Part shown: in pieces, positions 1 to 11,959 of the stretch
Layout of the letters: each line of letters opens with the position of its first letter
Numbering within the stretch: the first letter of the stretch is position 1
From: Escarpia spicata
Taxonomy: Eukaryota; Annelida; Polychaeta; Sabellida; Siboglinidae
Direction: 5' to 3'
DNA length: 64,000 nucleotides
Assembly: GCA_963995525.1 (NCBI GenBank)
Contig: OZ023214.1
Coordinates: 46,619,989-46,683,988 of the forward strand
Position numbers and translations under genes: made by a program
The notes under the pieces: model-generated
Databases searched by the model: none
What the model was told of the DNA's origin: nothing
What the model saw: the letters and a program-made list of their open reading frames with translations, nothing else

Positions 1-2695
1 ACGAAGAAAGGGAGGTGGAGTTATTTTATATATTAAAGAATCTATTCAGGCTTATGAAATAAAATTAGAAAGAGAAGCAGATTGCGAAGAAGCTGTTTGG
101 TGTAACATAGTTACAGGAAACTCAACGTTAACAGTTGGGTTAGTTTATCGAAGTCCAAACATAAGCATAGAAGAGAATGAAAAAATACAAAACGCTATAA
201 GGGAAGTAAGCAAACGGGACTGTATTATTATGGGGGATTTTAACCACGGGCATATACAATGGAAATCTCTACAGAGTATGGGGAGAGAGGACCACAAGTT
301 TTTAGTTTTAGTTCAAGATACATTCCTTTCTCAACATGTGCTAGAACCAACCAGGGGTGAGAATGTGTTAGACATAGTTTTGTCCTCACAGAATGAATTA
401 GTTGACAATGTCAAGATATGTGAGCCACTGGGGAGTAGCGATCACAACCAGATACATTTTACCATCAAAGTAAAATCAGAAAGGAATAGCAAAAAGCAGT
501 ATAGGAGAAATTTCCACAAAGGAAGGTATAAGGACATGAGGAAATATTTAGCAAAGATAGACTGGAATAAGACACTGAAAAATAAGACGGCAACAGAATG
601 CTGGAATATATTAAAGAGTGAAATTAAGTGCATAATCGATCAATTTGTACCCTTCAAAAATCAAGGAAAACGGTCCAAAAAGAAACACTTATCGAAAGAA
701 GCCATTAGAAAAATTAAATATAAACAAATGATGTGGAAGTCATATAGATGTACTGGAAATGATGAAGACTACAACAATTATAAAGAAGCACTTAACCAAG
801 CTACAGCTGAAATTAGAAATTCAAAGAGAAGCTATGAACAACAATTAGCTAGTAATATAAAACATGACAGCAAGAGTTTTTATGCGTATGTTCGAAGCAA
901 ACAGAAAGTTCAAGATAAGGTCGGTCCTCTAGAAGATAGTGCTGGAAATATGATATCAGAGGGATTCATAATGGCAGAAGACCTGAATGAGTACTTTAGT
1001 TCAGTGTTTACCAGGGAAGATATTAGTTCACTGCCAATACCAGAGGCTAAGTTCAAGGGGGCAGATTCAGACTATTTAAGACAATTAATTGTAACCCCGG
1101 AAATGGTAGCTAAGAAAATAAGGGCTATGAAGGAAAATAAATCACCTGGAGTGGATGGTATTCCACCCAAACTACTATTGGAAATTGTAGAACAAATTAG
1201 CATACCACTTGCAACAGTTTTCAACTTGTCATTAGAAGAGGGAGTGGTTCCTTTAGAATGGAAAGAAGCAAACATTATACCGTTATTCAAAAAAGGTTCG
1301 AGAAACAAGTCAGAGAACTATAGACCAGTGAGTTTAACATCAGTGATTTGTAAATTATTAGAAAGACTAATTAAAGATCACATGGTGGATTTTCTTGTTA
1401 AACAAAACTTGATAAACCCATCTCAACATGGTTTTTTTAAAGCGAGGTCATGCTTAACAAATATGTTATGTTTTTTGGAAGACATCACTAAGTGGGTAGA
1501 TGAGGGAACACCAGTAGATATCGTCTACTTAGATTTTCAAAAAGCTTTCGACAAAGTACCACCTCAAAGGTTACTGCTTAAACTAAAGGCCCATGGCATA
1601 GGAAATGGTATAATAAACTGGATAGAAAAATGGCTGATTGACAGAAGACAACGTGTAGTAGTTGATGGGGAGGCTTCAAACTGGAAATCGGTATTGAGTG
1701 GGGTACCACAGGGATCAGTACTAGGACCTATATTATTCTTAATATATATCAACGATTTGGATGATGAAATAACAAGCAAGGTGTTGAAATTTGCGGATGA
1801 TACAAAAGTGTTTAGAAGGATTAAAAGTGATGGAGATAGACAACATTTACAAGATGATCTTGACAGGTTGATGAAATGGTCTGAAAAATGGCAAATGATG
1901 TTCAATTTTGGGAAATGTAAATGCCTCCACATAGGACATGGGAACGAAGAGGTAGAATATACAATGAGGGGTACTGTACTAAGTACTACTGTAAAAGAAA
2001 AGGACTTAGGGTTAACCGTTAGTGCTGATATGAAGATTTCAGAGCAGTGCGGAATTGCAGCTTCAAAGGGAAATCAAATCCTTGGATTAATTAGGCGAAA
2101 CCTAACGTATAAGGAAAAAGAGCTAATAATACCGCTGTACAAAACAATAGTTAGGCCTCATTTAGAATATTGTATTCAAGCGTGGAGGTCATATCGCAGG
2201 AAGGACATAGATATGCTAGAAAGAGTGCAGAGGAGAGCAACTAAAATGATACCAAATCTGAGGGATCTTAGTTATGAAATACGCCTAAAAAATGCGGTTT
2301 AACAACACTAGAGACCAGGAGATTGAGAGGAGATCAGATAGAAGTGTTTAAAATATTGAAGGGTTATGAAAATATTGATAGAAATATGTTTTTCTCAGTT
2401 AAGAAAGATAGAAGGACTAGAGGACATGATCTTGCATTAGCAAAGGAGCAGAGTAGATTGGATATAAGAAAGTTTTCATTTTCACAAAGGACTGTAAATG
2501 AATGGAACAGATTACCTGCTGATTGTGTGGGTGCTAGTAGCGTGAATATGTTTAAAAATAAAATCGACACATACCTCAGACGGGCGGGATACACATAGAT
2601 AAAAAGGTCGGACTCTCGAAAAGCCAAGGGCTTCCTTGTCCACCTGCTACCTAGAGTTAATTCTCTGGGTGGCAATCTTGTTAAATCTTGTTAAA
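1..2695 (+). mobile_element. CR1/Jockey-superfamily LINE, ORF2 and 3' end, left end cut by window
   Basis: A non-LTR retrotransposon enters from the left edge. The sequence runs from inside the endonuclease domain through reverse transcriptase to a 3' UTR that ends near 2695 in TTGTTAAA-type repeats. At least three other pieces of this family occur in the window (4236-6995, 36720-36990, 42815-42975), and they agree on the 3' end. The family assignment rests on endonuclease and RT motifs and on the C-terminal region after RT; I did not resolve the exact clade. Confidence 0.92.
2..2598 (+). pseudogene. LINE ORF2 polyprotein (endonuclease + reverse transcriptase), one frameshift
   Basis: The frame is open from base 2 (no start in window) to a stop at 2300-2302. 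It then continues one frame over to a stop at 2596-2598. Endonuclease landmarks are GDFNHG near 232 and SDHNQIHF near 436. RT landmarks are PVSLTSVICKLLE near 1324, YLDFQKAFDKV near 1527, [10 protein letters not shown] near 1699 and the catalytic FADDTK near 1791. The C-terminal part (RDLSYE... then TTLETRRLRGDQIEVFKI) is split by the loss of one A from an A-run near 2289: six A here, seven in the copy at 6585. Apart from that single base the ORF looks functional. It encodes the enzyme that nicks target DNA and reverse-transcribes the element RNA. The break may be a young mutation or a homopolymer assembly error. Confidence 0.88.
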
Positions 2696-2903
2696 TTAGC
2701 TAAATTGCACAAATATTATTTCTAAATACAAATGAATTGTTAACACCGAATTATTATAGTATGTTATAGTATAAGCCAATTTTTGTTCATAGCTTTGAAT
2801 TTAAACTTTTCTGTTGTAGCTTTGATAAGTGCACCTTTGTAACTGTTGTCGTCTTCATAATTTCCAGGCGTCTATGTGACTTTCATATCAACTGTCTGTA
2901 CTT

Positions 2904-2904
2904 T

Positions 2905-2971
<67 letters not shown>

Positions 2972-3040
2972 GTCAGACAGACAGACAGACAGACAGACAA
3001 ACCGACAGACCGACAGACAGACAAAAAGACAGAGGTCGGT
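2904..3040. repeat. (ACAG)n microsatellite
   Basis: A near-perfect four-base repeat with a few substitutions at its right end runs up to the assembly gap. The open frame across it is an artefact of the repeat. Confidence 0.97.
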
Positions 3041-3059
3041 CAAGACAAGTTCAACTGTA

Positions 3060-3259
3060 NNNNNNNNNNNNNNNNNNNNNNNNNNNNNNNNNNNNNNNNN
3101 NNNNNNNNNNNNNNNNNNNNNNNNNNNNNNNNNNNNNNNNNNNNNNNNNNNNNNNNNNNNNNNNNNNNNNNNNNNNNNNNNNNNNNNNNNNNNNNNNNNN
3201 NNNNNNNNNNNNNNNNNNNNNNNNNNNNNNNNNNNNNNNNNNNNNNNNNNNNNNNNNNN
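3060..3259. other. Assembly gap (200 N)
   Basis: Exactly 200 unknown bases lie between two different microsatellites, (ACAG)n on the left and (CT)n on the right. The round size suggests a placeholder, so the real distance is unknown. Confidence 0.99.
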
Positions 3260-4235
<976 letters not shown>

Positions 4236-4239
4236 TTCT

Positions 4240-4543
4240 GATATTGCGCCTTGCAAGCGGGAAATCAAGGACAAGCGACATTTGGTGTGCGATGACTGCC
4301 ACAGCTGGACGGATTTTATCTTGTAGGAAGTCACGGCAGATACTAAGGAAGAGGGATTCACCTTTAAGTGCGCGGGGTGTTGGAAGGTGGAATGTCTGCT
4401 GAAGGAGGTAGTTAGGTTGACAAGTATTGTGAAGTGGATGGAGATGATTAGCAAGGAGAGTGGACTGGAGAGAGACAACAGGGATAGAGTTGATTATACT
4501 GAAAGACTGAAGGAGCATAGCAGTAACAAGAAGACTCAGTAAG
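4240..4543 (+). pseudogene. LINE ORF1 relic with PHD-like zinc finger
   Basis: In one frame the sequence gives LVCDDCHSWTDF, one stop at 4324-4326, then GFTFKCAGCWKVECLLKEV and a charged helical stretch ending at a stop near 4543. Paired CxxC motifs around an H and a W, followed by FxCxxC, are the layout of the PHD-like finger found in ORF1 proteins of CR1-type LINEs, where ORF1 is an RNA-binding partner of ORF2. I infer ORF1 from this motif and from its position directly 5' of ORF2 of the same element. A highly charged, D/R/K/E-rich linker continues to 4868. Confidence 0.6.
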
Positions 4544-4869
4544 GAGACTACGGGGAAAGGTGATTGGAGGGGACGAAATTGGAGAATTGATGGCAGGAAA
4601 CGTGACAGGCGTGAAGGTGACAGGGGAGAAAGTGACCGTAGAGAAGGAGACAGGATGGGAAATGGGATGGGAGAGGAGAGAAGAAAATGCGATGGGAGGA
4701 AAGTTGACTGGACGAAAGAAAGTGAGAGTACATGTGATAGAAGAGAAGTCGATAAACGGGACGATGACACGAGAAAAGGTGACAAGAGAAAAAGCGAGAG
4801 GAAAGAATGGAACAAAAGAGAATGTGACAGGAGAGAAGACGATATGGGAAACGACAACGGCCAGACAGA

Positions 4870-6900
4870 TAGTTTCCTTTCTCAATATGTGCTGGAATCA
4901 ACCAAGGGTGAGAATGTGTTAAACATAGTTTTGTCCTCACAGAAAGAAATAGTTGACAATGTCAAGATATGTGAGCCACTGGAGAATAGTGATCACAACC
5001 AGATACATTTTACCATCAAAGTAACATCAGAAAGGAATAGTAAAAAGCAATACAGGAGAAATTCCCACAAAGGAATATATAGGGACATGAGGAAATATTT
5101 AGCAAAGATAGACGGGAATAACACATTGAAGGATAAGACGGTAACATAATGCTGAAATATCTTAAAGAGTGAAATTGAGTGTATCGTCGATACATTTTTT
5201 CCCTTGAAAAACATGGGAAACAGTCCAGAAATAAACACTTGTCAAAAGAAGCCATTAGAAAAAAAAAATACAAACAAATTATGTGAAAGTCATATAGACG
5301 TACTTGAAATGGTGAAGACTACAACATTTAGAAACAAGATGCAACTAACCAAGCTACAACTGAAATTAGAAATTCAAATAGACGCTATCAAAAAAATTAG
5401 CTTGTAATATAAATCATGACAGCAAGAGCTTTTATGCAAATAGTCCGGTGTTTACCAGGGAAGATATTAGTTCATTGCCAGTACCAGAGGCTAAGTTCAA
5501 GGGGGCGGAATCAGTCAATTTCGGTCAGATAATTGTAACTCCGTAAATAGTACCTAAGAAACTTAGGGCTGTGAAGGATAATAAATCACCTGGAGTGGAT
5601 GGGATTCCGCCCAATCTAATATTTGAAATTGTAAAAAAATTAGCATACCGTGTGCGATAGTTTTCAACTTGTCCTTAAAAATGGGAGTGGTTCTTTTAGA
5701 ATAGAAACAAGCAAACGTTGTACCGTTATTTATAAAAGGTCCGAGAAACACGACAGAGAACTACAGACTAGTGAGTTTAAATCGGTGATTTGCAAATTAT
5801 TAGAAAAACTAATTAAAGATCACATGGTGAATTTTCTTGTTAAACATAACTTGATAAACCCATCTCAACACGGGATTCTAAAAGCGAGGTCATGCTTAAT
5901 AAATATGTTTTTGGAAATTATCACTAAGTGGGTAGACGAAGAATCACCAGTAGATATCATCTACTTAGATTTTCAGAAAGCTTTTGACAATGTGCCACAT
6001 CAAAGATTACTGCTTAAACTAAAGGCCGATGGCATAGGATATGGTATAATTAACTGGATAGAAAAATGCCTGATTGACAGAATAATAATTAACAATTGAT
6101 GGGGAGGCTTCAAACTGGAAATCGTGAAGGAGATAGACAGCATTTACAAGATGATCTTGACATGTTGATCAAATGGTCTGACAAATTTGCAAATGTTGTT
6201 CATGTTTGCGAAATGTAAATGCCTCCAGCACAGGAAACGAAGATGTACAATATACAATGCGGGTTACTATACTAAGTACTACTGTAGAAGAAAAGGACTT
6301 AGGTTTAACCGTTAGTGCTGATATGAAGGTTTCAGAGCAGTGCGGAATTGCAGCTTCAAAGGGAAATAAAATCATTGAATTAATTATCCGAAATATAGCG
6401 TATAAGGAAAAGAAGTAATAATACCGCTGTGCGAAACAATAGTTAGGCCTCATTTAGAATATTGTGTATAAGCGTTGAGGCCATATCGCAAGAAGGACAT
6501 CGATATGCTAGATATGCTAAAGAGTCCAAAGGAGAGCGACTAAAATGATACCAAAACTGAGGGATCTTAGTTACAAAAAACGCGTAAAAAAATATGGTTT
6601 AACAACACTAGAGACAAAAGAAAATTGAGAGGAGATCAGATAGAAGTGTTTAGAATATTGATTGGTTTTGAAAATAATGATATAAATATTTTGTTTCTCA
6701 TTTAAGAAAGAAAGAACGACTAGAGGACATAAAGTTACATTAATAAAGGAGGAGTGTAGGTTAGATATAAGAAAATTCTAATATTCACAAAGGACTGTAA
6801 ATGAATGGAACATGTTATCTGCTGATTGTGTGGGTGCTAGTAGTGTGAATATGTTTAAAAATAAAATCGACACATACCTCAGAAGGGCGCGATACACGTA
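4870..6900 (+). pseudogene. Decayed LINE ORF2
   Basis: Fragments recognisable by comparison with the first copy include NVKICEPLENSDHNQIHF near 4965, YLDFQKAFDNVPHQRLL near 5960, EEKDLGLTVSADMK near 6287 and a degenerate C-terminus to 6900. Numerous stops, frameshifts and two deletions are present. An open frame runs from the charged ORF1 linker (4655) into the endonuclease segment (5149) without a stop, so a deletion has fused ORF1 and ORF2 pieces. Confidence 0.85.
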
Positions 6901-6999
6901 GATAAAAAGAGCTGGACTCTCGATAAGCCGAAAGGCTTCCTTGTCCACCAGCCATCTAGAGTTAATTTTCTGGGTGGTAATCTTGTTAAATGTTGTTAA

Positions 7000-7900
7000 A
7001 AACTGAACAATTAGTTTAAAAGACCATAAATAAGAAGACATGTAATTTCCCGTCGAACAGTTGTGGAGTATGTGTTATATTACATAGATGGTAAGTCGAA
7101 CAATTGCATTACGCCGAGTCGTGTACACAAAAACAAAGCTTGGTAAGCCTACTGGGCATTTAATAACGGCAATTTGTAATGCTTCACAGGAAATACGATT
7201 TGTCTTCCATGAAGATAAAACTGCTATTTAGTTATGTCCGAAATATACTATAATGTTTAATATACTACAAACACTATATAGCGCCTACGTTGTTTACGTT
7301 ATTATGTTGTATTATACATTTATACGATCTGTTATTAAAATCCTCACTGGTCAGGGACATATGCTATACCCCTAGCAGATGTCCTACGCACTGTATGGTA
7401 GTTTGCTGAATCAAACTAATCGTTGACTTCGCCGGTCATGACTGCACCACCCGCGAGAACAGCGCAGACACCCTGCATGCCCATCAGTGATCAAATTCAA
7501 AAACGAAGCCAGCGACTTTAGAAAATCTCAATATAATTATTTTTTTATTTCGTATTTGTCCTAAGAACTAATCATGATATCTACCCGGATTTGGAGTAAA
7601 GTCGCCTACCAGACAAGCATGTCAAACATTAATTGTCCCAAGGCATCGTGAGGGCGTGACACAGTGCTGCTGGTAGACAATCGAGGCTAGTACCTCCCAA
7701 CCACGTCCCAGGTAAGTTAAAGGAAATAAAAATAAGGCATTAGCTAAAATCCTTTTTCGATGTGTACACAAAGTTTAACCTTGTATGTAACATTTGACAA
7801 CATTAAAAAAATACAGAAAAATACATTTGTAGCATAAATTCGATTTTAAACCAGTCTGTGTAGCGATTCCAGCGGGAAATTAAAATTTAATGAGCTAGGC
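7000..7900. other. No gene seen
   Basis: Unique-looking intergenic sequence between a LINE end and a foldback element. No credible open frame or RNA gene. Confidence 0.55.
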
Positions 7901-8361
7901 GATCACGTGGTATCGGGACGTCACCTGACCCACACTCGCATCAGGCCGACCCTTTCCTTGCATTCAGAGCATGTTTACAAGTATAGCTTTTGGGTCGAAA
8001 CGAGCGTCAGAATGAGTTATTGTGCAATATTCCGATGAAATACAAACACTAGTCATCATATAGGAACAAGCAGTTATCTTACCGTTCCACATTAATACAA
8101 TTTTATTCAAAACAATGAATGCGAATGGGCCTAAGTCGACTAGGTTTCGCCGAGCTTGTGCTCGTTTTCAGAATAATTATATCGAATGTAACCTACGAGA
8201 GATAATGTACACCAATAAACATACATAGCAAACATATATTGTATCCAGCTACAGAAAGTAACGTGTATAATCTCATAATATCACTAGAATATCGATGAAT
8301 GAAGGAGGAGTTGTACAATTTATCATAACAACCGAAATCAGTCAGTGAATTTCTATCGGTC

Positions 8362-8445
8362 CTAATAGGTTAGTTGGTAAAGGCATTGGTTCCTTGGCAT
8401 TTATTTTGCAATCGGGCGAAGCCGGTTCAATCCCCACACCAAACC
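8362..8445 (+). repeat. tRNA-like block (A-box and B-box) in left foldback arm
   Basis: An A-box-like TAGTTGGTAAAGG near 8371 is followed about 50 bases later by the B-box-like GGTTCAATCC near 8424. This is the internal pol III promoter layout of tRNAs and tRNA-derived SINEs. I could not fold a clean cloverleaf by eye, so I do not call it a tRNA gene. Confidence 0.45.
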
Positions 8446-8658
8446 ATTTATTTTTTACTCTTTTTTTGGTTTATGTTTTCACAAAGTAATATAAACCAAA
8501 TCATTTTTATACTATGATGCACTGGTTGTAAGTATTTTTTAAAATTTTTGTAGTAATTATTTATTCGCCACAAAAATGAAAATATGGGAATTGTATAACG
8601 ATGTTTCTCAATTTTATTTATCCAAACAAATATAATGTAATGGATATATAATTTAGTA

Positions 8659-8663
<5 letters not shown>

Positions 8664-8692
<29 letters not shown>
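8664..8692. repeat. (TA)n at foldback centre
   Basis: A perfect TA dinucleotide run at the symmetry centre of the inverted repeat. Confidence 0.9.
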
Positions 8693-8694
<2 letters not shown>

Positions 8695-8905
8695 ACGGTA
8701 ATATATTTTAATTATATATGTGAAAACAAATGGTGATCTGTCTGGATAAATACAATTTAGAAACCTCGCGTTATATATAATTACCATATTTTCATTTTTG
8801 TGGCGAATAAATAATTAGTACCAAAATATTTACAAACAGTGCATCATAGTATAACATAATTTGGTTTATATTACTTCGTGAAAACATAAACCCAAAAGTG
8901 TTTAA

Positions 8906-8985
8906 AAAAATCAATGGTTTGGTGTGGGGATTGAACCGGCGTCAACCAATTGCAAAATAAAGGTAAAGGAACCAACGCCTTTACT
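8906..8985 (-). repeat. tRNA-like block in right foldback arm
   Basis: Inverted partner of 8362-8445: the B-box complement (GGATTGAACC near 8928) is kept but the A-box side is more diverged. Confidence 0.45.
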
Positions 8986-10025
8986 AAACACGTTATTTTC
9001 GGTAGCTGGATACGATATATGTTTGCTATGTATGTATATTGGTGTACATTATCTCCCGTTGGTTACATTCGATATAATTATTCTGAAAACGAGCCCAAGC
9101 TCGGCGATACCTAGTCGACTTGGAGGCCCATTCGCATTCATTGTTTTGAATAAAATTGAATTCATGTCGAACCGTAAGATAACTGTTTGTTCCTCTATGA
9201 TGACTAGTGTTTGTATTTCATCGGAATATTGCACAATAACACATTCTAACGCTCGTTTCGACCCAAAAGCTATACTTGTAAACATGCTCTGAATGCATGA
9301 AAAGGGTCGGCCTGATGCGAGTGTGGGTCATAAGTGACGTCACATCTCAGCATCCCGAAAAGCGCGCCAAAATATGCATATTAAAAAATGTCCGGATGTA
9401 CAACATTAAATGTGGAATTTCTAATTCATTGATTTTTGTGATTGTTTTTGGCTTGAAATAGATAGCAGGATGTAATATAACATGAATTCAAGCCATAGAT
9501 GTTTTTATTCCCTTTAACGTCGATATTCTACGCTCCGCTGTGTGGCGCCACCATTGGTCGCACAGAGAATAGCCTGGATTTTGTGTTTTGGCTGATTTGT
9601 TTGGTTACCCACCAATGGAACTGATTTTAAATTGAATTCATTATCAACAATCAACGGTACCCAAGACACGTATTATAATAATCTAACATTAATTGTTCAA
9701 GAAGTTGGCAACACTTTTATGCCACTAGCTTTTATTCTAAATAATAATATATTAGTGCAATTTGTAACGCCGTTCGGTGGGCGTACTTATCCTGATTCCG
9801 AGTAGATTTCATGATTGGCTTTCAGTGTTACTACGACACCTAATAACTATTCCATTGACGTATGATCCAAATTAGTTTTGGACGAGACTGAGCGTGAAGG
9901 TAATTAGGCAAGACGTGATATTGTACTGCGGTCGGTATGCACGAATGGAAGGAGACAGGCTGCTCCTGCCTTGCCCAAGGCATCTAGGTTTCAGTTTCAA
10001 ATATCTTCAAAATAGCTTATTTTGT

Positions 10026-10290
10026 AGAGCGTAATGGCGGAATGGCTACAGTTCGTTCACTCTAGATTGATCCAGTCAACCTAGCTATCTGAATGAGTAC
10101 ATAGCTATAGACAGTGGTGGATGTCTATGTACGAGAATTCTTCCCGCATTAATTGCAGCGTGGCTGAATGATTCCAAGAAAAGAAATAGAGATGGTGTTC
10201 GACTGAACAGGTCGGCTAGGGAGGTAATTGTAAAGCACTTTTAGCAATCCTAAGGAATGGATACTGCGCTACATAAGAACTAACCTTTTC
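10026..10290 (+). mobile_element. tRNA-derived SINE, copy 1 (internal deletion)
   Basis: The body, from TGAATGAGTAC through the GACAGTGGTGG and GCGTGGCTGAATGATTCC blocks to the tail GCGCTACATAAGAAC, aligns by eye with the elements at 35245 and 46320. The head keeps an A-box-like segment but lacks the B-box part present in the other two. Confidence 0.7.
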
Positions 10291-10640
10291 TATTTTTCAT
10301 GTTATTTATCTTAATTAAGTTTAATTTCAATATTTTTTGGAGCTTAACTTTTTTTATTGAAGACATGCGTAACAATAAAATATAATACTGTAACTTCAGT
10401 ACCTAAACACTGATTGGAACTTTATTATCACCAGTTGGCATCACTGTTTTAATTCCCAAGTGAACATTCAAAATGTGTCTCAATGGCGAGTTCACAAAGG
10501 CGAGCGAGAGTTGTATATAAGCGAGATTAAAATATAGATTCTATCATCGAAATAAAGTGATATCAACTGTAACAAACAAAAGGTGCATCGACGGCCATCT
10601 CACTCTCTCGCTGTCACGTGGTCCTGCCGTCACGCGGTTC

Positions 10641-10725
10641 AGCCGCCACGCCGCCACGCCGCCACGCCGCCACGCCGCCACGCCGCCACGCCGCCACGCC
10701 GCCACGCCGCCACGCCGCCACGCGG
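10641..10725. repeat. (CCACGCCG)n array
   Basis: About ten perfect copies of an 8-base G+C-rich unit inside a low-G+C region. Both strands read open through it only because of the repeat. Confidence 0.9.
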
Positions 10726-10911
10726 TCCGGGGACAACTTGTCGCTGAGACCACCACAAGCAGTGTCTGTCCACTCGATCGATATGTATTGAACTGACCAC
10801 GCCCGCAAATTACCAGAAGCGACTGATCATTGATTGGCGTGAGATTATCTTGACCGATGTTGACTGGAGCCGTGAATTGCAGGAGTGTGTCAGCAGTCCG
10901 CACGGATCCCC

Positions 10912-11182
10912 GGTCCACACGGGCCCACGGTGCACCCAGGTCAATGGTCCATCCGGGATTAATGGTCCACCAAGATCCACGGTCCACCTAGGTCGACGGT
11001 TCATCCGGATCGATGCAACACCCAAGTTGACTGTCCACCCGAATCGACGATCCTCCCGAGTTGAAAGTCTACCAACGTCGGTGGACCATTGACTTTGATG
11101 GACCATCCTGGTCGACGGTCTGTCCAGGTCGATGGTCCTCGGAGGTCAATGATCCTCCCGGGTCGATGGTCCAACTAAATCG
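10912..11182. repeat. 17-bp minisatellite, about 16 units
   Basis: Units follow the consensus GGTCCACCCGGGTCGAT with 2-5 substitutions each; one unit is 18 bp. This explains the W- and DRG-rich frame on the minus strand, which I do not call a gene. Confidence 0.88.
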
Positions 11183-11547
11183 TTTTGTTGACTGACGCGA
11201 AAGTAGAGTTCGCGCCCAAGAATACTTATAATTGTCTAAAAACTACATGACCTGGTTTATCCCTCGGCCGAACTCGCCCACAACCGTTCAGCTAGCCACT
11301 AAATGAAGTAATTGCGCCTAAAGCGTCCACTTAGTTTAGTCAAGCCAGAACGTGATGTTGCATTGCTCGCGGACAAAAATGAGGCTTCTTCATCGGCCGA
11401 CGTGCGATCAGCTCGAGCCGTGGCATTTACCTGATATTTGTGGCAGGCGTCTTCTGCATTGACGCCTCGCCTCGCGCTTGAGCTACTTACAGATGAATTA
11501 AACAAATTTATTCTAGACTACAAAAGGAGGCTAATGACGTTGTCATC

Positions 11548-11665
11548 AAGTGTGCGTGCGTGCGTGTGTGCGTGCGTGTGTGCGTGCGTGCGAGCTTGCA
11601 TTTTGTGCGCGCGCATGTTTATGCATTCGCATGTGTGTGCGTGCGTGGATACGTATGAGCTTGTG
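11548..11665. repeat. Degenerate GTGC/GT-rich repeat
   Basis: Irregular GTGCGTGC/GTGT sequence; low complexity only. Confidence 0.85.
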
Positions 11666-11837
11666 TGTATGTGTCTAGTACAAACCATCCCTCACTAGGG
11701 GCTACCAGGCTAACACGGCCAACGGCCGGGGTTACAGGAAGAGTCTACCCCTCAGCAGCGACCAATCGGCAGCCGAAACTGCTATTTTTAATCACAAGAC
11801 GATGTCGATGTTTATAATAAAGTATGTATATACAGTG

Positions 11838-11957
<120 letters not shown>

Positions 11958-11959
11958 CA

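Larger units (their letters stand above)
4236..6995 (+). mobile_element. Second, decayed copy of the 1-2695 LINE family, with ORF1 relic
   Basis: From 4870 to 6995 the sequence follows the first LINE copy (from its base ~323 to its 3' end) with many substitutions and stops. It has two internal deletions: one near 5435, and one at about 6125 that removes the GVPQGS and FADD catalytic region. Upstream, 4240-4868 is not present in the window's first copy and looks like ORF1. The copy is dead as an enzyme source. Confidence 0.88.
7905..9365. mobile_element. Foldback (long inverted repeat) element
   Basis: The two halves are inverted copies around an A+T centre near 8680. The segment GCATTCAGAGCATGTTTACA near 7961 recurs inverted near 9281. 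Further in, inverted partners include the tRNA-like block (8362-8445 with 8906-8985) and the stretch around ATTTATTCGCCACAAAAATG near 8562. Arms are roughly 650-700 bp; the left arm has about 80 bp (after 8262) that the right lacks. On the right, similarity to a third copy (60785-61290) extends outward to about 9500. No transposase is visible, so it is either non-autonomous or a head-to-head double insertion. Confidence 0.8.

Noticed and set aside
8362..8445. Functional tRNA gene
   Set aside because: A- and B-box-like words are present but no acceptor stem or anticodon arm could be paired convincingly; it lies in a repeat arm.
10544..10987. 147-codon minus-strand frame rich in WRRGGVAA and DRG
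   Set aside because: Explained by the octamer array and the 17-bp minisatellite.
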